Source: Vitis vinifera
Lineage: Eukaryota; Streptophyta; Magnoliopsida; Vitales; Vitaceae
DNA: 64,000 nt
Direction: 5' to 3'
Assembly (NCBI RefSeq): GCF_030704535.1
Contig: NC_081821.1
Span: 1,007,001-1,071,000 of the forward strand
Translations under genes and position numbers: made by a program
Notes under the pieces: generated by a model
Told to the model about the DNA's origin: nothing
What the model saw: only the letters and a program-made list of their open reading frames with translations
Database searches by the model: none
Shown: positions 51,048 through 61,884 of the stretch, in pieces
Layout of the letters: each line of letters begins with the position of its first letter
Numbering within the stretch: position 1 is the stretch's first letter

Positions 51048-52327
51048 AAGCTAACATGCAGGAACCCAGAAGTTGATCACCCTGGTTTCAACATTTTTAG
51101 CTGCAGAAACGTCCATCCACCATTATTTGGTGTTAGTCACTGCAGCATTCATGTGTACAAGTGCAGTGTGGATGATGTGTTTATATAATATCAGTGTTGT
51201 TCATGGAATCTAGTGGCGCATTGGTTTTTCTATCAATAGAGTCTCAATTTCGTTCTTTTTTTCTTGTTTCCTAAATAGCATGAAAAATGTGTAGCAGCAA
51301 TCTGAAGCTGTATAGACCCTTTAATGTAAAGACAAAAACAACAATCAGATTTCAATGAGAAAGAACTTCTGCGTTCATGATGAGTTATTTGTTCTTGGGT
51401 TTTAAGTGGCTAGAGCAGCTGGGAGTAAGAAGCAGCTATTAATGGCATATACTGCTCTCTTCTCAAATGCCAGAATACCTGGTGTCTCCTGTAAGCTTTT
51501 TAATAATTCATCGTATCAATCACCTCTAGCATGCTTGATTTGCAGATTCTGCAAATTGATAAATTGTAGGCCAACAGACACACACCAGGCTATGAGCATA
51601 TGACCTTCTGGCACAGCTCCCATTAGCTTTGGGTTTCTTTTCCATGATATCATTCATTGTTTTGCGAGTTTTCTAAGAAACAATTGTAAACATGACGTAG
51701 ACTTGGTAAAACTTTTGCATTGTATCTTTCCAAAGATAAATTGAGGATCCATTCCCAGATAAAATTTTATTTTAATAATTGAGAACTATTTTTAAGATTA
51801 ATTAAATCATGATTCAAAAATTGGCATCGAAGTTGAAAATGGGCTTGAGCCACAAAGGGCGTCATGTTAGAGAAGGATTCGTTAAGGTGTGTCACAATAT
51901 CTCACTCTTAAATCCAAAGATGAGTCACCTAAACGATGGTTATACGGAATGAAATACAAGACTTGACTTCCTCTCACTGTACATCAATCGATTTGGTCCA
52001 TTAATTATTTGAATCCATAAACAAACAGTCCAATAGAGAAAAAAGAAATTAGACGAGATTCCTTGTTGTCAGGCCATAGGAAGAGCTCTAAGAGGGGAAA
52101 AGGAGTAGGGATGTGCTCTCCACGATTATTTAGAGTACATGATACAATACATCCGTCAAGACAAACAAAAAGGCTTAAATAAGCCATTATCACAACAGAA
52201 AGAGACCATACAAAAAATCCGTTCCATTTAGCCTACAAAAAGAACAACCATTCCATTTAGCCTACAAAAAGAACAATCAAGGGAAGGAGTAAAAGGTCCA
52301 AAACTAACTGCAACAGAGCTCAGTGCT
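51048..52327. other. Tail-to-tail spacer between MUB and GSA
   Basis: 3' UTRs of both genes and AT-rich DNA. A 29-bp tandem duplication (TTCCATTTAGCCTACAAAAA) sits at 52222-52279 in the GSA 3' region. No gene seen. Confidence 0.6.
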
Positions 52328-55300
52328 CTAAATTTTCCGGAAAACCTTCTCAGCTGCTGCTATCGTTTGTTGGATATCTTCAGGCGTATGTGCCAAGCTA
52401 GTAAACCCAGCCTCAAACTGGGAAGGTGCAAAGTAAACACCTTCCTCCAGCATTCCCCTAAAAAACCTTGCAAATTTTGCTGTATCACTATTCTTTGCAT
52501 CCCCAAAGTTGTAAACAGGTCCCTCTGTGAAGAAAAACCCAAACATCCCACTAATATATCCACCACATATGGCATGCCCAGCCTTTTTTCCAGCATCCAA
52601 AATGCCCTGAATAAGTTCACCAGTGATTTTATCCAAGTATTCGTATGATCCTGGCTCCTTCAACCGCTTTAGTGTTTGGATGCCTGCTGTCATTGCCAAT
52701 GGGTTCCCACTCAAGGTTCCTGCCTGGTACATTGGGCCTGCTGGTGCCACCAACTCCATGATCTCCCTCCTTCCTCCATATGCACCAACAGGCAGGCCAC
52801 CACCAATGATCTTTCCAAGTGTTGTTATATCAGGTGTAATGCCAAAGTATTCCTGGGCACCACCATAAGATATGCGGAAACCTGTCATAACTTCATCAAA
52901 GACAAGGAGAGCACCATTTTCTTTGGTGATTTCTTGGAGAGCATTCAGGAAGTCAGGTTTGGGAGCTATGAAGCCAGAGTTTCCAACAACAGGTTCAAGG
53001 ATGACTGCTGCAATCTCTCCTTTATTCGCCTCGAAGAGTTTTTCCACAGTTGATAAGTCATTGAAGGGTGATGTTAGAGTTTCAAAGGTGGCTGCCCTGG
53101 GAACACCAGGTGAGTCAGGTAGCCCCAGGGTTGCAACTCCACTGCCTGCCTTGACAAGGAATGGATCAGCATGGCCATGGTAGCAACCCTCAAACTTTAT
53201 GATTTTCTCCTTGCCAGTGAAGGCACGGGCTAGGCGGAGCATGCCCATGCATGCTTCAGTACCCGAGTTAACAAAGCGAACCATCTCTATGCTTGGAACA
53301 GCAGATATAACCATCTCGGCCAGAATATTCTCCAGAAGACAAGGGGCACCAAAGCTTGTTCCTTTCTTCATTGTTTCAGCCAAGGCTGCCAGTACCTGCA
53401 GGTAAAGGTTAGTCCAGGACAATCCGGATAAACTGGTAACTTAAAGCATAATTCATCACCCAAGTGTGTAAGAACCCCAAGACACATGGAGAATGAGACA
53501 AGGGTTGCTTCCACCAAGAGGGGCTTCATTCAGTGATTGACTCAGCAAAATATGGCAACAATAATCCTTAGAATTATTTTCTTCTCTGTGGTTAGTAAAA
53601 ATGGCTTGCTGGCCAAGACATTGTCTATTTCAAGCAAAGAGATCTCTCTCTTAAATAAAGCATCCTAGATGAAACCATGTCGAGTCATATAGCAACAGAT
53701 GTTCTTTGCACTACTACAATTATGAAGGGAATTCTTCAAACATAGAATGCCACCACTGACTTGTGTTATCAAGATATCCCATATACAACATTTATAGATA
53801 TTCCATGGTAAATTTGAATTAAGAAAACAGGGAAAAGGAATGGAACCTCATCATCAGCATGACCAATGATTGCTGGCCCCCATGAACCAACGTAGTCAAT
53901 GTATTCATTGCCATCTATGTCCCACATGTGAGAGCCCTTGACAGAATCAAACAAAATAGGCTGTCCACCAACTGATTTGAAGGCACGAACAGGTGAATTC
54001 ACACCACCAGGCATCAACTCCTGCCAATGGTCTCAAGTGAGTTCATAATCAAAGAATTTTCAAACAAATAATGCCATTAAGCACCAGTACAAGAATAAGT
54101 TACATCGAAGATGTTCTTCAGAACATCTAAACATCAATAATTTTGGAAGGACGGCGACCCAATGCCAAACAAAACTCTGGATCATTCTTGTCACCATGTC
54201 ATCGTGGGTATTGAGTGTTTTAGAAACTGTGAAACTCAATTGAAGTTCCTATGCTACACTCTGATAAAACCGCTACCCTGTGTATTGGGGAAAATCTCAT
54301 ACTTAATGAAGCACCATTTCTCTATATATCCGTGACCTATAGAGCAGCTTTAGAAACTTAAACATTGAGGTCCCAATGCCAACCTCTGGATCAATATCCC
54401 TAATAATGTTCATAGAGTTTTTGCTGCAACTCACTTATCAAAGAAAAAAAAAGAGTTTTTGCTGCAACTCCACACATCAAATTGCATACTTTAACAAGAA
54501 AACATTTCATGCATTCATCAGGAAATGCTCAAGAAAGATCATGAAGAACAAAATCTGAAAAAAGATAGAGACCTAGAGTTTAATCATCTGATACTGAATC
54601 TTTAGTGGCAGTTAGAGAGTTAATTTTTTTTTTCTTCTAGATATAGACACATATATACAACCCATCAGACCTCAATGTGCAAGATAACTCCTTAGCCTAG
54701 CCATTCTGCTCAGTGAAAGACACACTGTAACAAGAAAGTACAGGATCTATAGAAGTTTTAGCACATTATTTTTTTAATTCAGTGAAAAAACCACTTCAAG
54801 AATAATAGCTTACTAAGCAGAGGTCACAATATTAAAGGCAATCAGGATCAGCTACGTTGAAGACACTTCTAATTATCACTAACAGGTACATTAGGCATGT
54901 GTTGACACAACATGCACATCTATGCATCTTAGCACCTGTCTAGAGTACTTTCAAATGAACCCATCTTTGTTTACTTGCAAAATGTTCAGAAATATTTGTG
55001 TATAGTTTCATATCTCACTGTCCTAGTAGACTTCAATGAAATTACACATTCAGCAAGCCCATGTGTCCCCGCCTGCCCCCGTCCCTCCCCTCCTAGCCTT
55101 CTTGGGTTAGATTCACAAAAGAATTCATTGACTGGTATTTGGTTCCTCCGCCCGACAAGAGGAACATCTCATTTATGGATCCCAGTAAACAAGGTGTCCG
55201 CTAAATAATTTTTATTCACGAGTCACAGTTGAAGCACTGAAATTAATTATCAGATTGAAACTTAAATTCAAACTAATACCTTTTCCCAATTCAAAACTCC

Positions 55301-56060
55301 CAACACTCAACCATTTAGCCACTTCCTAGTGGAACTATTCCTAACCATAAAACTAGTTCATAATGCTAAAGGGAAACATCACCCAGTAACTCACTAACCA
55401 AAATTCAAATTCCATTTTCTCAAGTTAACATATTGCTCCTATTCAGGCTATAACAAGACCCAATTTCTGTTTCTCTCATCGGCTACATATATTTCAGATT
55501 TCACCATATATTTATCATTATTATTTTTTTGTTGACAATGCATCCATCAAGCAAAAACCGGCGGAATTGGAAATGGCCGTCCAATCCCATACCGTATAAT
55601 ACCACCTGAACTGACATCAAACATTTGTTGGTGAAATCATATGAATTTGCAACTAAAAAAATTAAACAAAACCCACAATCTTATCTCAACTGCAACCACC
55701 AACACGAACTCAACCACATCGGTATCTGCATTACCCCAGATCAAATCATTCGCAAATAGAAGAAATTAGATGACCCCGTAAATACCCACAAATACACCCA
55801 ACAGCCCAATTAACCGACCAGGCCACAAAGAATTGGGAAAATTTTAGCAGAAAAGAGGGGAAGGAGAATCGCAATCATACCTTAGCGATTTCGAAGGCCT
55901 CTTCAGATTTTCGAAGAGTGAAACTCTTCTTCTTCTCATCAACTGAAACTGCCATTTTGACGGAAGAAGAAGAGACATGGCGGCGATGAGATGAAGAAGA
56001 GGATCTGTGAGAGAGCCTTGATGGGCATGAGAGAGCCACTCCTCCAGATACGCTCGCCAT
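52328..56060 (-). CDS. GSA: Glutamate-1-semialdehyde 2,1-aminomutase, chloroplast
   Basis: Exons 56060-55881, 54020-53847 and 53395-52328 give 473 residues, the usual length. The first roughly 38 residues are Ser/Arg-rich with few acidic residues ([12 protein letters not shown]), a plastid transit peptide. The enzyme moves the amino group of glutamate-1-semialdehyde to make 5-aminolevulinate, the committed precursor of chlorophyll and haem, in the stroma. Class III aminotransferase signatures: [19 protein letters not shown] (about 161-179), [28 protein letters not shown] with PLP-binding Asp285, and [17 protein letters not shown] with the Schiff-base Lys313. The catalytic core is complete and looks functional. 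A 19-bp LINE tail lies in intron 1. Confidence 0.97.
54433..54451 (+). mobile_element. 19-bp LINE tail in GSA intron 1
   Basis: ACTTATCAAAGAAAAAAAA inserted exactly between two copies of the 19-bp word AGAGTTTTTGCTGCAACTC (54414-54432, 54452-54470). The inserted bases match the ACTTATCAAAAAA terminus of LINE tails elsewhere in the window (for example the reverse copy at about 25806-25822). Confidence 0.7.
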
Positions 56061-56194
56061 TATCTTCCTCCCCTCTGCGCTCTCAAACCAACAAGATAAG
56101 AGAAACCTCTATTTGCTGTATTTGCTTTAGCAGCTCCTGTGAGAAAGTGTGGATAAACCCCTTTGTTCTGCTTTTCCCCCTTGGAAGCCACTTG

Positions 56195-56202
56195 TTTTTA
56201 TA
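56195..56202 (-). promoter_or_regulatory. TATA box of GSA
   Basis: TATAAAAA on the minus strand, about 135 bp upstream of the GSA ATG at 56060. Confidence 0.6.
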
Positions 56203-58795
56203 GGCTGTCTACATGAGTAATGGTCCTCCATTTTTAAGTGTAATAAAAGTTTATGGATTTATACTCAAACCCTGCCCATTTGGGTGAGCGGCGACCCAAC
56301 GGGACGGGACGGGTTAGGGTAGGATTGGATGGGTACCCGAAACACCCAAATATCAAATATAAAGCTTTTATAAAAGTAATATTTTTATAATTTTCACATT
56401 ATTTTTTAAAGAAAATTCCTCAAAAAATGTGAAAATTGTTATTAAGATTAAAAGGAGCTTTTGCTTTTCCACACCCACAGGGTTTAATATGATATGAAAA
56501 TTACTATTTAATACTTTATCTTGCAATTTCTTTTATTTCAAAAAGCAAATTGACTAAGCTATTAAAAAAATGGGAAGTAACACCTACTCTCAATTCTATA
56601 GGGCAAAATTCATTTCCTCTTCTACAAGGCACTGCCTTTCAAGACCCAACCAAAAGTTTGACCCGGAATGGGTGCATTCAGATTCCGGTGGTTGGCCAAA
56701 AATATATATATATTATTACTAAAAAATAGAAAGTAAAAAAAAGAAAAGGCCAGCACGGTGATGAGGCGTCTTTGATGATCGAATTAAAAATGGTTTTATA
56801 TTTTTTAGAATAAAGGATGTTCTTTTTAAAATGTCAAAAAACAGGTTTGATAATTTTCTTTTAATTAAAAGTAGTTTTTTAAAACAAATTGTTTTTTACA
56901 ACAAATCTATGTTGTTTTCATTTTTTTTTAAATATTTTTAATTAAAATATAATTTAAAACGTAAAAAGACATTTTAATCATTTTTATATTATAAGCGTAG
57001 TATAACAAATTGAAAAATAATTAAGATTTAAAAAAAAACATTTTTAATAACTATTTTTTTTAATATAATTGTTTCCAAAATATTGTCAAACAAACTGGAG
57101 ATTCGCGGATGTTAGGTAAACCAATTTAATAACTTAATTTAAGTTATTAAGTAAATTAAATATATTTAGTAAAATAACTTAATGTTATGATTTAAAGTAA
57201 AAAAAATAATTTTAAATAATAAGTAAAGATAATTAATTTATTTTTTAATTTATATTTTCATTTTATTTTTTTTTACCTTCATTTATCCTAATTACATCAA
57301 GTATTTCTTTTGTTACTCTATGATTTCTATTATTACTCAATCTTATTTATTTTAATTATAATTTATAAAAATAAATATATTAAATTGATAATTTATAATA
57401 AATTTTAAGTTAATTTTATCAAAGAACTTTAATATTTTAAAAAAATTAAATCAATAATTTAAATATAATTTAATTTAAATTAAATTTAAATAATTAAATA
57501 ATAAGTATTAGGTTTTAGAGCATGTTTATAAGTGGTTTTAGGAAGTGTTTTTATTATTTTTAACACTTAAATTTTTTTATATTTCAAACGTAAAAAATGT
57601 TAAAAATACTTCTTAGAATTACTACCAAACCCACTTTTAATAACAACCCCTTACTATTCCAATTTTTTTAAAAAAAAATTACAAAAATAATGACTTTTAT
57701 CTTCATTACCCTTGCCAGCTTATACCGGTTGAAGACAAGAAGGTGAAAATGGAAAGAGTATTCTAACTTTTCAAAGACAGCTTTTGGCAAATTCTTATCA
57801 TATATAAAGTATGCAGTACTCCTCACCAGAAAGAGAGAAGAAGTAAGCAATAAGACATCGGAAGACGAAAATCTATATTATATTTGTTAAGTTTGGTGAG
57901 GGTAGGATACATTTTATCTTTCTTATATTAAAAAATAATCGAAAAATTTTCAAGCTAAAAATAAAAATTACCTTTTATTTTTAAATATTATCATCAAAAT
58001 CAGAAAATCTTTATTATTTGACTTAATAAAAAAACTTTAATACTTATTTTTAAAAAAAATAAAAAGTAGAAATATTTTGGTCATCTTCTGCGTCCTAGTC
58101 ATATATTTTTATATCGGGATTATTTCTTTTATTAATAATGCTTTTTAGAAGTGTGACTTAGATGACAATAATGGATTGTCACTAAATATTTGGAAATCAA
58201 GACTTTCAGTTGGCTTTATTTAGAAGGGCTTAATTGATTGAATTGGGAATCAAATGATTTCGTCTCCACTCCAGCGTAACACAAAATTGCATGCAAATGT
58301 CCGATTTATCACAAAATAAGGAGCGATTCATTTATGAGGCCGATGGACAAAATTATTTGAGAAATCCACTTGGCATATTAATAGCCTTACCTCAAAATAA
58401 ATACGTCCTATATGTACTCATAGTTTTCTGAAAATCATACATTCATAAAAGAAGAAAAAAATGGAAGGACATTTTTCGCATTTGAAACTGCACTTCCCAT
58501 TTTGTCCGTAGCATGTTAACACGGGGGGAGGAAGGCCGTAAGGTCAGTAATGTAATTTGGGAGGAGGTCCACTCGATGGTGGATACTTCTAGGCGGTTCA
58601 GAAGAGAGCGGCGCTGGAAAGATTTGATGAAGGGAACTTAGGGAAGATATGAACCGCACACGCGCCACGGGGGTTTTGCCGGTTTGATGGTGAGTGAGCT
58701 TACCAGCTACTAACGCTAGCGCTGCATTAGCTATGAAAGCAACTCATCGTCCATCACTGAAATGACCTCCATGATTAATGCTGAACCCATATATG

Positions 58796-58827
<32 letters not shown>

Positions 58828-59444
58828 AGACGGGTGTTTCAGCTAATTCTTGGCTAATGAGCCCTTGTCCTTGTCAGCGCCACACGTACTCTTCCTGCCC
58901 ACTTTCTCTTTCTTTTACTTCACTACTTTTTGGCTTTGCAGCCACCTAGCTAGTGGGCTAGTCACAAGTCAGGCAAATGGGAATAATAAAATAGTAAATA
59001 AAAAATGATAATGGCGAATTTGAGGATGTTATTTAATCAACCGACGATGAGAGGGATAACTGAAAGCTTGAAGAAAAGAAGAGGTTATCAGAAGCAAGAA
59101 TCATCTCTCAGATGTATTCAATTCATCAAGAAGAACAAACTAAGAAAGCAAAGAACATTCCTCTAATCACAGTTAGAAACTCGCGTTGCTGGCAGACGTA
59201 CAAGAAGCAAGCAGTATATATACAAACACCCAAAAATTGAAATCATCACCCTGGAATGGAAGTTTTACAATGTGTGAGTATGTGGAACCATCCCCAGCTC
59301 AAAAAATGCGTAAAAGGCAAAGAAGAAAGAGAAACGAACTATATAAAGCAAAAGCAGAGCCGGAAGACAAAAAAGGAGGAGCAAGTCCTGCTTCGAGTTC
59401 TTTATATGGTTGTCGTTTATTGCATGGAGGTGTGGTTATTAATA
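56203..59444. other. Intergenic, no gene seen
   Basis: Far-upstream DNA of GSA and 3' flank of the TPD1-like gene. Very AT-rich from 56340 to 58090, with a (TA)n run at about 58797-58822. Plus-strand frames at 59186-59700 overlap the TPD1 3' exon and are shadows. Confidence 0.6.
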
Positions 59445-60765
59445 TCAGCAGACAACGGAGGAGACAGAGAGTGGGTAAGGAAAGGTGTTGGCGTACTGAA
59501 ACGACAGTGTTCCACCGTTGGTGAGGGGTCTGCCGTCGTTGACGAGGCAGTCGTCGTAGCGGAGGCGCTTGAAGATTCGAGGGTTGATGAGGCGAGCGGA
59601 GCTGAACCATCCGCAGCTGAGGTGGATGCCGGAGATGTCACAGCCGGTGAAGCACACGTTCATGATCTCAACGGTGTAGGTGGGTATGCCGCTAGGGAGT
59701 GGAGACGTGGGGCCCTGGTTGATCACTATATCAGCCTTGGAACATTTCTCTCCCCATATTCGGTTCGGTTCCACCAGCGCTACAGAAAGCATGTCAAGAC
59801 AAACAAACAACAGAAAAGGCAAAAAGGTGAGGCCACGTATTCAGAATTCCACAGTACACAGCATGCAATTGCAGTCACACGCATAAACCTTACGCTGAGT
59901 AATAAGTTACTAACGATGGCCACCACCATCACCACCAAAGGAATGAGCGTACGCGTCTCCAGACAAAATACACTTTTTTGTCTGGAGGTGCTAATATGCG
60001 CAGTGAGGCAAATAAAGCATCCGGATGAAGAGCGGGGCCGGTGCATGTTAGAATCATTGGTAACCAAAAAGTAGACGTGCGCCATCTCCCACAACAGAGC
60101 CGTACGCATCTGGAGCAGGACGGTAGGGTCGTGGGTGTGGGAGAAAAGGGAGTGTTGATTAGCAAATAAAGTGAGGCAAAAGGGCGGAGGATTGGGGGTG
60201 GACTCAGACTCGAAGTCGAAGAAAACAGGGACGCGGTAACACAGTCATATCAGTAGAGATTCTACAAATCTCCGCGTTAACACAACCCGAAAAGAGAGAT
60301 ATGAAGATAAAAGACAATTGCAATTGCAGGGTACGACGATGGGTTTTGGTCTCTTACCACGATGAAGAAGCTTGCGATGAGGGACAGAGAGAGTGATGTA
60401 TCCCATCAGCCTTGACTTCTCGGAACCATTGCCGTGTTGCAAAGCTGAGTGAACAAAAGAAAGAAAAATGAATATTAAGTTAATAACATAGTGGAGAGCT
60501 GAGGACAATAAGAAATCAATATGGAGAACATCATGTCGCAGAAAGAGAGGCCATGGATAAGCAAAAAGGTGGGCTGAAGCGCAATAATGGGAAATAGTAA
60601 AATAATGAGGACCTTTTTCTTTTATTTTTGAGAAAAAGGAAACAATGAAGGTGGAGAATCTGGGATGTACATAGACAAACCTGTATGAGACGCAAGCAGA
60701 AGCACCAGAAAGAACAGGAATGTAGCCGCAACTACAGAGAATGGCCGATTGGAGAAAGCTCTCAT
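59445..60765 (-). CDS. TPD1: TPD1-like secreted cysteine-rich protein
   Basis: Exons 60765-60681, 60444-60358 and 59779-59445 give 168 residues. A signal peptide is clear: [20 protein letters not shown] then VLLLASHT. The mature part has the TPD1 domain: [66 protein letters not shown] and a C-terminal SVVC. Six cysteines are expected to pair. A basic stretch HRKLLHR before the domain could be a processing site. TPD1 is the ligand of the EMS1/EXS receptor kinase (with SERK1/2) that specifies tapetum in anthers; TPD1-like paralogues act in other tissues. The exon junctions were set by phase (85, 87 and 335 bp). A long leader lies upstream. Confidence 0.94.
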
Positions 60766-61662
60766 CCTTGAGAAGAAACACAAAAAATTGCTGGTGAATC
60801 TAGCTTTTGCAAGCGAAATGAAAAACAGACACCCTTGTTGATATTGTGAGCTTGAGTTTCAGAACCCTAAACCGCCATAGAAAGAGGCACGGTGAGAGCT
60901 CAGCGCAGAAAAGAAGTGATGGAGATGGTCTAGTCTCGATTACCAAGATCTGCAACACAAAAGGAGTATATATATCACATCATCTGAATAAATCAGTCAA
61001 AGAACAACCGTCAATATGACGAACCGGTTACGATTTGACTTCATGTTCTTAACTCACCACTCACGAGCTATTCTTAACCTAAAATAAGCGCATCAACAAA
61101 ACGAAGAACACCTTGTAAAGAAGCACAACCAAGGAAAAAAAACTCCAAAAAGTGAAGCAGTGTTCAAATTCCCAATCAACAAATCAGAACTGGGAAGTCT
61201 TACATTTTCCATGAAAAAAAAAAAAACAAAACAAAAGGAGGAAAACAAATCTTAAGTTCCCAATCAAAAGCAAACGTTTGGGATACCTTTATACACATTC
61301 CGGGAAAATCGTAGACGTCTAGTTTTGCAAAGAAACCAAAGCGCTGTATCAAAAGTGGGGTTTCTTGAGAATCGAGAAAAGTTGCTGTAATTAAAAAGGA
61401 AACTAACACATTTTCCTGGAAAATAAAGGGCCTCGAGAGAAAGCACAAGAAATGGAAAAGCGGAAGCGGAATTTACTGCGACAGAGCAGTCGACAAAACA
61501 GAGAGTACAGTACATAGGGCGAGCTTGCATTAGGCCAGTGCAATCTCAGATTTGAAGACAAAAATGGCAGAAAGATCGCGAAAGCCAGAAATGACAAAAC
61601 AGAAAAAGCTCAGAAAAAAGTCGATTAACAAAATATTCATCTGCATACTAATGAGATCAAAC

Positions 61663-61845
61663 CTTTGACGCCCGAAGTGAAAGAAGATCGAAGAATCAGA
61701 GAAGAGAGAAACAGTGAATGATCTAGAGCGGGAGAAAGATAACGTTTATAGAGAGAGAAGATTAGGGTTTCAGGGTCTTCGTTTTCTCTTTCCTGAGGCT
61801 GCAGTGGCTGAGTTAATACCAGTTGTTTTGAAGAGAATGTTTGGG
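61663..61845 (-). promoter_or_regulatory. Probable TPD1 first leader exon
   Basis: Downstream of the minus-strand TATA box the sequence is CT-rich, like plant 5' leaders, and ends in a good donor (CGTCAAAG|GTTTGATC at 61663/61662). This suggests a 5' UTR intron of up to about 0.8 kb before the coding start. Inferred from signals only. Confidence 0.35.
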
Positions 61846-61876
61846 GTCCGTGAGAGAGAAGGTTGGAAAAGTGGGG

Positions 61877-61884
61877 TATTTATA
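61877..61884 (-). promoter_or_regulatory. TATA box, probable TPD1 promoter
   Basis: TATAAATA in a GC-flanked context (GCTATAAATACCCC) on the minus strand, 1.1 kb upstream of the TPD1 ATG; no competing strong TATA box was noticed nearer. Confidence 0.5.

Noticed and set aside
55875-56203. Plus-strand frame over the GSA first exon
   Set aside because: It is antisense to the transit peptide exon and has no supporting signals.
59186-60074. Plus-strand open frames of up to 272 codons
   Set aside because: They run antisense to the TPD1 3' exon and its intron; composition and lack of homology mark them as shadows.
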